A DNA stretch of 64,000 bases from Corynebacterium pseudogenitalium (GTDB lineage: Bacteria > Actinomycetota > Actinomycetes > Mycobacteriales > Mycobacteriaceae). Of the stretch, positions 1 through 8,376 are shown piece after piece (positions within the stretch are counted from its first letter, which is position 1; each line of letters begins with the position of its first letter). A program made the translations under genes and the position numbers. The notes under the pieces were generated by a model that was given only the letters and a program-made list of their open reading frames with translations, searched no databases and was not told the origin of the DNA. The DNA lies in assembly GCF_024453815.1 (NCBI RefSeq), contig NZ_CP072934.1, positions 682,001 through 746,000 on the forward strand, in the 5' to 3' direction.

Positions 1-516
1 CCGGATCAGCTGATCCTGTACCGGGAGGCGGACTTCCGCCAGCAAATTACCGTCAACATGGACGCGGAGTCGCAGCTGTTCATGTCGGACATCGTCACGC
101 CGGGCTGGTCGCCGGATGGTCGCCAGTTCCTGTACGAGCAGGCGCACCTGCGTAACGTCGTTCGTGTCGACGGCAAGCTGGCCGTCGTGGACAACGTGCG
201 CATCGAGCCGACGAAGGAACTCTTCAACGACGTGAAGGAGTCCTTCCTGGGGCAGCACACCCACTTCGCAATGGCGATCTGCATCGACCCGAACATGACG
301 CCGGAGCTGCTGGAGAAGGTCCGGGATGCAGTGCGCAACTCCCTGGAGGGCAAGGGCACTGCGAGCGCTTCGGTCACAGAGACCGAAGTTCCTGGCTTTG
401 TGCTTCGCGGTGTTGCTGACTGGACGGAGGACCTGATGCGCATCATCAAGGCTGCGGCGAACGTCGTTCGCGCCGAGACGCGCGGCCAGGGGCCGATCGA
501 CCTGCGCCAGTACTAG
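1..516 (+). CDS. ureD: Urease accessory protein UreD, C-terminal part (5' end outside window)
   Basis: The frame is open from base 1, so this is the last 171 residues of a gene that begins upstream. UreD (UreH) forms a cytoplasmic complex with UreF and UreG that loads nickel into apo-urease. The segment ITPGW-type block (here DIVTPGWSPDGRQFLYEQ) followed by a VVDNVRIEP block is typical of the family, which is usually about 280 residues long. The rest of a urease operon is therefore expected just to the left of the window. The stop codon directly abuts the stop of the convergent ArsR gene with no spacer. The assignment rests on motif recognition; the missing N-terminus cannot be checked here. 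Confidence 0.85.
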   Translation, partial: PDQLILYREADFRQQITVNMDAESQLFMSDIVTPGWSPDGRQFLYEQAHLRNVVRVDGKLAVVDNVRIEPTKELFNDVKESFLGQHTHFAMAICIDPNMTPELLEKVRDAVRNSLEGKGTASASVTETEVPGFVLRGVADWTEDLMRIIKAAANVVRAETRGQGPIDLRQY

Positions 517-846
517 TTACTTGCTATCGGCCGAATCCGGGCCATGTCCATGTTCGTGGGCATGGCCCGCACCTATCCAGTGCAACAGCTCGTGGATGTC
601 ATTGTCCGCGATGGCGTAATAGATGCTGCGGCCGTCTCGTTTCGAGGACACCGTGCCGTTGTTCTCCATCGCGCGCAGCGCGGCGGACGCGGTTGCGATA
701 CGAAGCTCGGTGACCTCTGCGAGCTCGGTCACGGTCAGCTTGTGCTGGCCGGCGTGGTGGATCGCAGCAAGCAGCGTCAACCGGGTTTGATCCCCGAGGA
801 TCTTGAAAATCCCGGCCCAATGGGGGAAATCTACTGACTGAGCCAC
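517..846 (-). CDS. ArsR/SmtB-family metal-responsive repressor
   Basis: A 109-residue winged-helix protein. Residues about 10-80 give the ArsR fold: FKILGDQTRLTLL, a recognition helix around ATASAALRAMENNG, and a wing with RDGRSIYYAI. There is no Cys pair in the recognition-helix region, so it is not a classical ArsR/CadC sensor. The C-terminal tail is His-rich (HELLHWIGAGHAHEHGHG), as in alpha-5 type sensors such as nickel/cobalt NmtR and KmtR or zinc sensors. It lies 31 nt after the ABC transporter ATPase gene on the same strand and is probably the last gene of that operon. Its position beside ureD suggests nickel or cobalt control, which is an inference. Confidence 0.8.
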   Translation of the reverse strand: MAQSVDFPHWAGIFKILGDQTRLTLLAAIHHAGQHKLTVTELAEVTELRIATASAALRAMENNGTVSSKRDGRSIYYAIADNDIHELLHWIGAGHAHEHGHGPDSADSK

Positions 847-877
847 TACTGAAACCTTTCTGGAATCCTAAAATTCA

Positions 878-1648
878 CTACACCGGATGGGAAATATGCA
901 GCACCGGGATGTCCTGGCTATCTCGGTCTAGGTTACCGCTCACACCGAAAACATTCTCAAGGACCGCCGGAGTAAGCACATCGTCTGGCGCACCGTTGCC
1001 CTTGAGCTGCTTATCGTGCAGCAGCAGGAGGCGGTCGCAGTAGCGCGCGGCGAGCGCCAGGTCATGAATCGCCAGCACGATGACCGTGTTGTGCTCACGG
1101 GACAGGTGGCGAAGCATGTTCATGAGCTTGTACTGGTGATGCAGGTCGAGGTGGTTTGTCGGCTCGTCCAGCAGCATCACCTTTGAACGCTGCGCCATCG
1201 CGCGCGCAACCATGGCGCGTTGGATCTGGCCGCCGGAGAGCTCCGACATCTTCTGGTCCACGATGCCCTCGAGGTCCGCGTGACGCAGGGCGTGAAGGAT
1301 AATCTCCTCGTCCTCCGGCTGGGCTTGCGCGAACGGTCCACGGCCGGCGCTGCGGCCCAGCTGGATCACCTCGCGCACGGTCAGTGGAATCTTGTCGCCA
1401 GAGTGCTGCGCAACGTAGGACAGTACGTGGACGCGCTCGGTGCGAGGGTAGTCGCGGAGCGGTTTGCCGTCGAAGAGCACATCGCCAGTGAATGGGTGCA
1501 CCCCGGCGATGGATTTGAGCAACGTCGATTTGCCGCAGCCGTTCGGGCCCACGAGCCCAATGACCGACGGGGCGTCGAGCTCAAACGAGATGCCGCTCAG
1601 GATAGTCGTGCCTGGGAAGCCCGTTTCGAGGTTCTTGACTTCTAACAT
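878..1648 (-). CDS. Siderophore/cobalamin-type ABC transporter ATPase
   Basis: A 256-residue cytoplasmic ATPase of the FecE/BtuD/FhuC type that powers uptake through the adjacent permease. It has Walker A GPNGCGKST, a signature LSGGQIQRAMVARAMAQ, Walker B VMLLDEPTNHLD and an H-loop LAIHDLALAARYCD. Its ATG overlaps the permease stop by one base (TGATG), so the two are translationally coupled. Gene order in the operon is binding protein, permease, ATPase, ArsR. The family carries ferric siderophores, haem, cobalamin and, in some bacteria such as Helicobacter, nickel; sequence alone does not fix the substrate. Confidence 0.9.
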   Translation of the reverse strand: MLEVKNLETGFPGTTILSGISFELDAPSVIGLVGPNGCGKSTLLKSIAGVHPFTGDVLFDGKPLRDYPRTERVHVLSYVAQHSGDKIPLTVREVIQLGRSAGRGPFAQAQPEDEEIILHALRHADLEGIVDQKMSELSGGQIQRAMVARAMAQRSKVMLLDEPTNHLDLHHQYKLMNMLRHLSREHNTVIVLAIHDLALAARYCDRLLLLHDKQLKGNGAPDDVLTPAVLENVFGVSGNLDRDSQDIPVLHISHPV

Positions 1649-2631
1649 CAGTGCTTCCTCCGCAGGATCAAGAAGAATGCCGGGACACCGATGAGCGCGG
1701 TGATCACGCCGACAGGCAGTTCCTGCGGGGCGAACAGCGCGCGGGCGATGGCGTCGGCAACTACGAGGGTGATCGCGCCGACCACCGCGGAAATCGGGAT
1801 CAAGCTGGCGTGCCGCGGCCCGGAAATCATGCGCACGGCGTGCGGAACAATCAAGCCCACAAACCCGATCGCGCCGACGGACGCGACCGTGGCCGCCGTC
1901 ATCAGCGACACCGCAACCAGCACCGCGTAGCGCAGCGCCACAACGGGAATCCCCATCGTGGACGCGGTCGCATCACCGAGGGAGAGCGCATCCAGGTAGC
2001 GTGACATCATCCACAACGCCACCGTGCCGATGGTGCCGACGATGAACACCGCAATCACGGTGTACCAGCGCGCGGCGCTAAGCACGCCAAGCAGCCAGAA
2101 CATGATGCCGCGGGTCGACTCAGCGTTACCGGACGCGGTGACAATCAGCGAGGTCAGCGACTGGAACAGGAACCCAATCAGCACACCGGTGAGCACCACA
2201 CGCGCGGCATCGGCAGCGCTGTTGCGCAGCAGCAGCATCAACATGCCGAAGGACACGAGTGCGCCCACCGCAGCACCGGCGATGATGCCGTACTGCCAGG
2301 TGGAAAACAGGATCGCCACCACGGCACCTGTTGACGCGCCCGAGGAAATACCCAGCAGGTACGGCTCGGCGAGGTCATTATGCGTGATGGCCTGCATCGC
2401 CACACCGGAGACCGCGAGGATGCCGCCCACCATCGCAGCCATCAGGATGCGCGGGATACGAAGTTCCGTCAGGATGGACATGCGCAGTGGGGAAGGGGCC
2501 GGGAAGGCCGGATCGAAAATGCCGCGCAGCTCAGTAAAGCTCAGGGAGCTTGAACCAATCGGAATAGAACAAACCATCGCGAGTACCAGCAGTACTAACG
2601 CGATGGCTGAAACAGTGACGGTTTTCTTCAC
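1648..2631 (-). CDS. FecCD-family ABC transporter permease
   Basis: A 327-residue integral membrane protein of the BtuC/FecCD family with about nine or ten hydrophobic segments. The family block LRIPRILMAAMVGGILAVSG is at about residues 50-70, and GAIGFVGLIVPHAVRM near residue 255 is the cytoplasmic loop that contacts the ATPase. It probably works as a homodimer, as only one permease gene is present. The start is GTG, two bases after the binding-protein stop. It is flanked by its binding protein and ATPase, so this is a complete importer. Confidence 0.9.
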   Translation of the reverse strand: MKKTVTVSAIALVLLVLAMVCSIPIGSSSLSFTELRGIFDPAFPAPSPLRMSILTELRIPRILMAAMVGGILAVSGVAMQAITHNDLAEPYLLGISSGASTGAVVAILFSTWQYGIIAGAAVGALVSFGMLMLLLRNSAADAARVVLTGVLIGFLFQSLTSLIVTASGNAESTRGIMFWLLGVLSAARWYTVIAVFIVGTIGTVALWMMSRYLDALSLGDATASTMGIPVVALRYAVLVAVSLMTAATVASVGAIGFVGLIVPHAVRMISGPRHASLIPISAVVGAITLVVADAIARALFAPQELPVGVITALIGVPAFFLILRRKH

Positions 2632-2633
2632 AG

Positions 2634-3635
2634 CTACTTGGTTGCTCCGTCGAAGAGGCCGTCGTCAATTGCCTTGGAGATGTTCTGCACTACCTCGTAG
2701 GAACGAGCGGAAGCCGAGGCGGCGACGCCAGGAACCACAATGTACATGTTGTTCTTGACTGCCTTCATCTCCTTGGTGCCAGGGGTGGCTTCGAGGTCAG
2801 CGACCTTCTCCTCCCACTTGTCGCCAGGCTCGCCGCGACCAGGCAGGTCCGCGAGGATAATCACGTCCGGGTCAGCCTCAGCGACAGCCTCCCACGACAC
2901 CTGCGGCCACTCTTCATCCAGGTTGGCGAAGACGTTGGTCATGCCGGTGCGCTCTCCCATGTTGGTCACGATCGACGGGCCACCAGCGACGTACGGGGAA
3001 CCGCCAACAGAGGAGTAGAGCAGCATGAACGTGGTGCCCTCAGGCGCCTGCTTCGCGTTCTCCAGCTCGGAGTTCTGCTTCTCGATGAGCTTCTTCGCCT
3101 CTTCTTCGCGGCCGAAGAGCTTGCCCAGGTCCTCGAGGTCCTTCGCGATCAGCTGGAAGGAGTCCTTGCCCTTGTTGTCGCCGTAGGACGGGCACTCGCT
3201 GTTCGGGTTGAAGGTGGCGACGCCCAGCTTTGCCCACTCCTCGCGGGTACCTGCGGCGTCAGCGCGCCAGTTCAGCTCGAACGGGGAGAAGATGAAGTCC
3301 GTGTCAGCGTCACGCAGCTGCTCAGAGTTCGGGACCGACGGGCTGATTTCCTTCAGGCCGTCGAGGGAGAAGCCTGCTGGGGGCAGGTCCTTCTGGTGGC
3401 CGTAGCCTGCAATCTGGTCCTTGGCGCCGAGCAGCAGCAGCGTGTCCGTTGCGCCCTGCTCGAGCGTGGTCGCACGCTGGACCGGTCCCTGAACGGTGAC
3501 CTCGGTGCCACAGTTATCGATGGTGATGGCGGAGTCGGACTGTGCCTGTGGGGTTTGCTCATCCGTGGAGCTGCAGCCGGCCAGAGCCAGCCCTGCGACG
3601 AGAACAGAACCAAGAGCTGCAGAGATTGCGCGCAT
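2634..3635 (-). CDS. Periplasmic-type metal/siderophore-binding lipoprotein
   Basis: An extracytoplasmic solute-binding protein of the FepB/BtuF fold that feeds the FecCD permease. The ATG at 3635 is preferred over an upstream in-frame TTG because AAAGGAAG sits just before it and the protein then opens with a clean lipoprotein signal (lipobox LAGC, Cys21). TIDNCGTEVTVQGPVQRA is the typical N-lobe beginning, and the C-lobe has PQVSWEAVAEADPDVIILAD. First gene of a four-gene operon ending with an ArsR regulator and lying against ureD. Substrate is unproven: nickel or cobalt fits the context, an iron chelate or haem is the family default. Confidence 0.85.
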   Translation of the reverse strand: MRAISAALGSVLVAGLALAGCSSTDEQTPQAQSDSAITIDNCGTEVTVQGPVQRATTLEQGATDTLLLLGAKDQIAGYGHQKDLPPAGFSLDGLKEISPSVPNSEQLRDADTDFIFSPFELNWRADAAGTREEWAKLGVATFNPNSECPSYGDNKGKDSFQLIAKDLEDLGKLFGREEEAKKLIEKQNSELENAKQAPEGTTFMLLYSSVGGSPYVAGGPSIVTNMGERTGMTNVFANLDEEWPQVSWEAVAEADPDVIILADLPGRGEPGDKWEEKVADLEATPGTKEMKAVKNNMYIVVPGVAASASARSYEVVQNISKAIDDGLFDGATK

Positions 3636-3673
3636 GGAGCTTCCTTTCAAATAATCAATGATCTGACAGAATG

Positions 3674-3708
3674 AGACTAGCGCGAAACCTTAGGAAAAGC
3701 TAGAAAAA
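3674..3708 (-). promoter_or_regulatory. Possible promoter and DtxR-like box of the metal ABC operon
   Basis: On the minus strand a -10 like TAGTCT lies at 3679-3674, about 40 nt before the ATG. The 19-mer at 3690-3708 (TTAGGAAAAGCTAGAAAAA) matches the recalled DtxR consensus TTAGGTTAGCCTAACCTAA at 11 of 19 positions, which is weak. A short palindrome ATCAATGAT at about 3653-3661 lies between the expected transcription start and the ribosome site and could be an ArsR-type operator. None of these is strong alone. Confidence 0.3.
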
Positions 3709-3711
3709 TAT

Positions 3712-4158
3712 TTATGAGCGACGAAGACGCATCACACGATGCGGAACTCCAGTGTCAAGGAACTCCTCGCCCTCGGCGACAAGGCCGAACTGCTCGTAGT
3801 AGGGGACCAGGCCAGACTGTGCCTCGACGATGAGGTCGCCCGGCCAGCGCTCGGTGAGCTGGATGCCCGTTCGCGCGATCTGCGCGCCCAGGCCTGTGCC
3901 GCGAGCGGCCGGGGCGACGACGAAACGGCCAAACTGGGAACCCGTTGCGGTGGGAAAGACGCGGGCGCAGCCCTCCAACACCGCACCGTTCCACGCGAGC
4001 AGGTGCAGCGTGTCCGGGTACGTGTCCTGCTCGTCGAGCTCACGGTAAGGGCAGTGCTGCTCGGCGACGAAGACGTCGACGCGGAGCTTGAATAGTTCGA
4101 ACGCCTCGAGCGAGGTGAGCTCCGAAAGCGGTGCTACTTGGATTCGGTGTGCGCTCAT
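3712..4158 (-). CDS. ElaA-type GNAT acetyltransferase
   Basis: A 148-residue GNAT-fold protein that should transfer an acetyl group from acetyl-CoA to an unknown amine. The N-terminal block LFKLRVDVFVAEQHCPYRELDEQD is the hallmark of the ElaA subgroup, and VAPAARGTGLGAQIARTGI carries the acetyl-CoA pyrophosphate loop. Its ATG overlaps the stop of the upstream DUF418 gene (ATGA), so it is probably the last gene of an M20 / DUF418 / elaA operon. Substrate unknown. Confidence 0.85.
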   Translation of the reverse strand: MSAHRIQVAPLSELTSLEAFELFKLRVDVFVAEQHCPYRELDEQDTYPDTLHLLAWNGAVLEGCARVFPTATGSQFGRFVVAPAARGTGLGAQIARTGIQLTERWPGDLIVEAQSGLVPYYEQFGLVAEGEEFLDTGVPHRVMRLRRS

Positions 4159-5360
4159 TGCGGGAGGGCCTTTCCGGTCGCAGGGCCTGAGTATGGTTCG
4201 ATGCGGCGCGTCGGGCCGTATGAGAGGCGGCGGTGCAGCGACTCGAACGGGCCCTGCTTGCCCATGCGCTCAAGCAGGGCCGCGAGCGCCACCGACAACA
4301 GCCACACCGCGGTCCCGAGCAATATCGGGCGGAGCTCCCCGAGGCCCGGCAGCCACGAGTAGCCGATCAGTACCGCGGTCGGAAGCAACACGAACGTCTG
4401 CAGAAGGTAGCCGGACATGGAGCGCTTGCCCAGGGCGATCATCGGCAACGTCCAGCGCGGTGGCTGCTGGTTCCAGTGCTGCGTTGCCAGCGCGAACGCA
4501 GCCAAGATGCCTGGTCCGGTGAGCATCCCGAAGCTCTGGTTCAAAATTGACCAAAATGCCGCTGTCGACGCAGGCAGGATACCCAGCTGTGCAAGCCCAA
4601 GTGGGATGCCGATCGCAACAACGACAGCGACGGCCACCGCTACCCAAATCCACAGCGTCCGCGCGTGTTCCTTCACGTCAGTGAGCACGCCGTCACGCGC
4701 CCACGCAAAACCAATCAGGGAAAGCGCGCCCAGCTGGATCACAACGAGGGGCTGCGAGAAAAACATGTAGATCGCGAACTCTTGGTTCCCGGCAAAGTAC
4801 GTGGCAAAGGAGCTAGCATCCGGTGCCGGCGTTGCAAGGTCCAGGGGTGTTCCATAGAAAAACACCGCAACCAGCGAGTACACAATGCACGACAGTCCCA
4901 GAATGATGCCTGCAATGACGTAGAGCACCCCCGAGCGCACGCGCAGGAACAGCGCCATCAGCACGCCAATAAGCCCGTAGGTCAACATGATGTCGCCGCT
5001 AAACAGCAGCCACATGTGTGCCAGGCCAAAGAGCGCGAGCATCCCGTAGCGCTTCGCTAGCACGCGCCGGGCAGCACCTGCCGGGTACCCTTTGCGTGCC
5101 AGACTCGCCGCGACCAGACCGAAGCCGAAGCCGAGGAGCGTTGAGAACATCGGCAGACCACGGACGTGCACGAACATCGCCGCGAAGATCGTCGCGGCTT
5201 CGTCGGCCGCCGTGCCTGGGTGCTCGCCTGTCACGGTTGTGCTTAAAGGAGTGAGCCAGTACGAAATCGCGTTGGCTACGGCGATGCCGAGCAGCGCCAA
5301 ACCCCGCGCGATATCCGGGACGACGAGCCGTGTACGTTGCTGTTGCTCTACGGTACGCAT
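4155..5360 (-). CDS. DUF418 (YeiB-like) multi-pass membrane protein
   Basis: A 401-residue membrane protein with about ten hydrophobic helices. VPDIARGLALLGIAVAN near residue 15 is the DUF418/YeiB opening motif, and ALGKRSMSGYLLQTFVL near residue 310 is the second conserved block. The family is related to heparan-alpha-glucosaminide acetyltransferases and may acylate surface or membrane substrates; no function is established for this member. It follows the M20 gene by 22 nt and overlaps the acetyltransferase gene by 4 nt. Shine-Dalgarno sequence before the ATG is weak, which fits translation coupled to the upstream gene. Confidence 0.8.
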   Translation of the reverse strand: MRTVEQQQRTRLVVPDIARGLALLGIAVANAISYWLTPLSTTVTGEHPGTAADEAATIFAAMFVHVRGLPMFSTLLGFGFGLVAASLARKGYPAGAARRVLAKRYGMLALFGLAHMWLLFSGDIMLTYGLIGVLMALFLRVRSGVLYVIAGIILGLSCIVYSLVAVFFYGTPLDLATPAPDASSFATYFAGNQEFAIYMFFSQPLVVIQLGALSLIGFAWARDGVLTDVKEHARTLWIWVAVAVAVVVAIGIPLGLAQLGILPASTAAFWSILNQSFGMLTGPGILAAFALATQHWNQQPPRWTLPMIALGKRSMSGYLLQTFVLLPTAVLIGYSWLPGLGELRPILLGTAVWLLSVALAALLERMGKQGPFESLHRRLSYGPTRRIEPYSGPATGKALPQ

Positions 5361-5382
5361 GCAACGAAAGCGTACGGCAGGC

Positions 5383-6585
5383 CTACCCTCGCATCAACCA
5401 CGGAGACGTGGAGACCAAGATGGCCTGGATACTGCGGTCAAGCACCGGCTGCAGGTCAGGGGTGAAGTACGGCGAGTGGTTCGAAGGGGCGCCGTCGATA
5501 TCTTTGACACTGCCCAAGAACCAGTAGAAGTACGGGGCGCCGAACGCATTGCCAATCGTGGGGAAGTCCTCGGAGCCGGAAAGCCTGCCGAAGTCGCCGA
5601 CCTCGTCGAAGTTCTTCCGGAACGCGGTCATGACAGTGTCGGCCGTCGCCTCGTCGTTGTGGAACTCCGGCGCACCACCGATGCACTCGAACGCGGGCGG
5701 CTTTGGCGTGCCAGCGGCCTCGCACTCCGCGCGAACGATCCGCTTGATGGAGGCGTTGAGCTTCTCCGAAAGCTCGGAGGTAAACGCGCGCGTGGAAACG
5801 GAAATCTCGGCCGTCGCGGCGATCGTGTTCGCCGAGTTACCCGCGTGGACCGCGCCAACCGTGACTACGGCCATGTCCTGCGGGTCCACTTCGCGTGCAA
5901 CGATCGTTTGCAGCCGGGTGATGATGCTCGCCGCGATCACCACCGGGTCGATGCCGTTGTGCGGTTGCGAGCCGTGGGCACCCTGCCCGTAAATGGTGAC
6001 CTTCGTCTGTTCGGCCGCAGCGAACACCGGCCCTGGTAGTGCGCCGAGGCCGTAGTTCGGCAGCATCGGTCCCACGTGCTGGCCAAGCACTACCTCGGGG
6101 GTAGGGACCTTCGTGGCTAGCCCCGCGTCGGCCATGTCCTGGGCGCCGGCGCCGGTCTCCTCACCAGGCTGGAAGATGGCAAGGAAGGTGCCGCTCCACG
6201 CGTCGGTATTTTCCTGCAGCAAGCGAACCGCACCCAACAGTGCGGTCGTGTGCATGTCGTGGCCGCAGGCGTGCATGATGCCCAGCTCCGGCGAAGCCGA
6301 GTACTCAAGCCCCGTTTCTTCCTTGATTGGGAGGGCGTCGAAGTCGGCGCGGAAACCGACAGTTGGGCCGTCGCCGTTTCGCACGACGCCCACGAGCCCC
6401 GTTGTGCCGACGGGCACCACCTTGACGCCGAGCGCCTCCAGCTCCTCCTGAATGCGAGCGGAGGTGGCAAATTCCTGCATTGACAACTCAGGGTTCTGGT
6501 GGAACCACTTGTACAAATTCTCTAGCTCACCGCGGTGAGCTTCCAGGCTTTGTAGGAACGGCGTGAACTTTTCTTCTAGGCGCAT
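5383..6585 (-). CDS. M20-family amidohydrolase/metallopeptidase
   Basis: About 400 residues, a zinc-type M20D peptidase/amidohydrolase of the hippurate hydrolase or N-acyl amino acid hydrolase group. Metal-site motifs are visible: GFRADFDALPIKEE, HACGHDMHT, QPGEETGAGAQ and GSEDF near the end. The native substrate is probably an N-acylated amino acid or short peptide. I placed the start at the ATG at 6585; an in-frame GTG at 6606 preceded by AAAAGG with 5 nt spacing is a real alternative and would add 7 residues. First gene of a probable operon with the DUF418 and ElaA genes. Confidence 0.85.
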   Translation of the reverse strand: MRLEEKFTPFLQSLEAHRGELENLYKWFHQNPELSMQEFATSARIQEELEALGVKVVPVGTTGLVGVVRNGDGPTVGFRADFDALPIKEETGLEYSASPELGIMHACGHDMHTTALLGAVRLLQENTDAWSGTFLAIFQPGEETGAGAQDMADAGLATKVPTPEVVLGQHVGPMLPNYGLGALPGPVFAAAEQTKVTIYGQGAHGSQPHNGIDPVVIAASIITRLQTIVAREVDPQDMAVVTVGAVHAGNSANTIAATAEISVSTRAFTSELSEKLNASIKRIVRAECEAAGTPKPPAFECIGGAPEFHNDEATADTVMTAFRKNFDEVGDFGRLSGSEDFPTIGNAFGAPYFYWFLGSVKDIDGAPSNHSPYFTPDLQPVLDRSIQAILVSTSPWLMRG

Positions 6586-6707
6586 GGCTTGAGCATAGTT
6601 CCGCACCCACACCTTTTGTGCTGGCTGCCGTGCCGATGGGGCAAATTAGGGCAAAAGGTGGCATTGTGTACTCAAGAAACGTCTGTGGTCGGAGTGGAAG
6701 GGTGCCT

Positions 6708-7565
6708 ATGTTGCTTCGCCGAGTGTGTGCGCTCGTTGCTGGGGTTGGAATCGCGGTCGCAGGGGTGGGGTTCGCGCCACCGGCAACAGCGCAGGTGCGC
6801 TCGGAGTACGAGGGCAACGTCGACCCAAACTATGTCTGGCGTAGCGACGCCGCTTCGAAGCTACTCGCCGGAAAACCTTGGACCGACTACGTGCTGCACC
6901 GCGTGCCCGGTTCCTTCCACGATGCCCCGCGGATTCCGGAGGCCTCGAACCAGGCGCTCACTCGGGGAAATTCCCTCTACGGGCCCAGCACCCCGATTTA
7001 CGTGAAGCGCACGAACGGCACCGAATCAATGTGCACCGTCGCCGTGGCGGGCTACGACGATAAAGGGCACAAATACGCGCTGACCGCCGGGCACTGCGGC
7101 GAAGTTGGCGACGCCGTCACCTCCGCCGACTCCTGGCAAGTCGGGCCCTCCGGCACCATCGTGGAGGTCAACCGGGACCTCGACTACGCACTGATCGAGC
7201 TGGGCTCGAACGCGGAGGTCACACGCTCCTACAACGGCGTCCACATTAACCATCTCGGCAGCAAGCCGATCAAGCCCGGCAACGTGGTGTGCAAGCAGGG
7301 CGTGGCCTCCGGCAGGACGTGCGGCGTGACGCTGCACGACTGGGAGTCTATGAACATCTCCCACACCTGCGCCATGCAGGGCGATTCGGGCGCACCCGTA
7401 GTGGTGGGCGACCGCCTCGTCGGCATCCTGAACGGCGGGGTCCTCCCATCACCGTTCGATGTCTCGTGCCACAGCCCGCTGCAGGGCGTGATTCACGCGC
7501 CGACGGGCGCCGTCCGGATGGACGCGGTGCTGTCCACGCTGGACAACGGCTTCCGCCTGCCCTAA
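6708..7565 (+). CDS. Secreted trypsin-like (S1) serine protease
   Basis: A 285-residue exported protein. The ATG at 6708 is chosen because GGAAGG lies 6-7 nt upstream and the protein then begins with a Sec signal peptide (LLRRVCALVAGVGIAVAGV, likely cleavage after ATA-Q near residue 29). The catalytic triad is His129 in LTAGHCG, Asp159 in DLDYALIEL and Ser227 in QGDSGAPVV. Such chymotrypsin-fold proteases are common in Corynebacterium secretomes; the target is unknown. It is transcribed alone, convergent with hisN with only 22 nt between stops. No membrane anchor is seen at the C-terminus. Confidence 0.85.
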   Translation: MLLRRVCALVAGVGIAVAGVGFAPPATAQVRSEYEGNVDPNYVWRSDAASKLLAGKPWTDYVLHRVPGSFHDAPRIPEASNQALTRGNSLYGPSTPIYVKRTNGTESMCTVAVAGYDDKGHKYALTAGHCGEVGDAVTSADSWQVGPSGTIVEVNRDLDYALIELGSNAEVTRSYNGVHINHLGSKPIKPGNVVCKQGVASGRTCGVTLHDWESMNISHTCAMQGDSGAPVVVGDRLVGILNGGVLPSPFDVSCHSPLQGVIHAPTGAVRMDAVLSTLDNGFRLP

Positions 7566-7587
7566 GGCTTTAAGCGCTTGAAGTTCC

Positions 7588-8376
7588 TTAGACGCCGATT
7601 ACCTTCCGGGCGGCGTCGTGCAGCAGACCATTCGTGGCGATCGCGTCGCCGCCGTGCGGTCCAGGCTCACCGTTGAGTGAGCTAAACGTGCCACCGGCCT
7701 CCGTGACCAGGACAGACAGGGCTGCAAGGTCCCACACAGATACCTCCGGTTCTGCCGCGATGTCGACGGCGCCCTCGGCCACCAGGCAGTAGCCGAAGAA
7801 GTCCCCGTAGCCGCGCAGGCGCCAGGTGCGCTCAGTGAGTGCGATGAAGTTCTCCTGCAGGCCACGGGCCTTCCAGCCCTCAAGCGAAGACATCGCCAGG
7901 GAGGCGTCCGCAAGCTCGCCCACGTGGGAGACCACGAGGCGCTTCAGGCTGCCCTTGTTAAACGTCCGCCACGCGCCGGAGCCTTTCGCCGCGTACCAGC
8001 GGCGCGCCAGCGCCGGGGCAGAGACGACGCCCAAGACTGGTTGGCCGTCGACAAGCAGTGAAATCAGCGTCGCCCACACGGGCACACCGCGGACGAAGTT
8101 CTTCGTGCCATCGATCGGGTCGATGACCCACTGGCGGCCCTCGAAGACGGTCTCCCCGCCGAACTCTTCGCCGACGATCGAGTCGCCCGGGCGGGCCTCT
8201 GCGAGGCGCTCACGCAGCACCTCCTCGACAGCGACGTCGGCGTCGGAGACCGGGGTCATATCCGGCTTCGACTTCACCTTCAGGTCGGAGGCCTCGAAGC
8301 GGTCGAGCGTGATCGCGTCGGCAGCATCTGCGAGTTCGAGGGCAAGGGCGAGGTCATCGTCATAAAGATTCGTCAT
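7588..8376 (-). CDS. hisN: Histidinol-phosphatase (IMPase family)
   Basis: A 262-residue Mg-dependent phosphatase of the inositol monophosphatase superfamily. It shows [24 protein letters not shown] and [17 protein letters not shown], the three metal and substrate motifs. Histidinol-phosphatase is preferred because in C. glutamicum, as I recall, hisN is exactly the IMPase gene next to a second IMPase gene and prfB. The ATG at 8376 is used rather than longer upstream frames because the protein then starts at the usual place. It overlaps the end of the upstream IMPase gene by 17 nt, so the two are cotranscribed. Confidence 0.8.
   Translation of the reverse strand: MTNLYDDDLALALELADAADAITLDRFEASDLKVKSKPDMTPVSDADVAVEEVLRERLAEARPGDSIVGEEFGGETVFEGRQWVIDPIDGTKNFVRGVPVWATLISLLVDGQPVLGVVSAPALARRWYAAKGSGAWRTFNKGSLKRLVVSHVGELADASLAMSSLEGWKARGLQENFIALTERTWRLRGYGDFFGYCLVAEGAVDIAAEPEVSVWDLAALSVLVTEAGGTFSSLNGEPGPHGGDAIATNGLLHDAARKVIGV

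Noticed and set aside
7566..7590. Hairpin between the protease and hisN stops as a terminator
   Set aside because: Only a 6-bp CTAAGG/CCTTAG pairing with a long loop and no T-tract; too weak to call.
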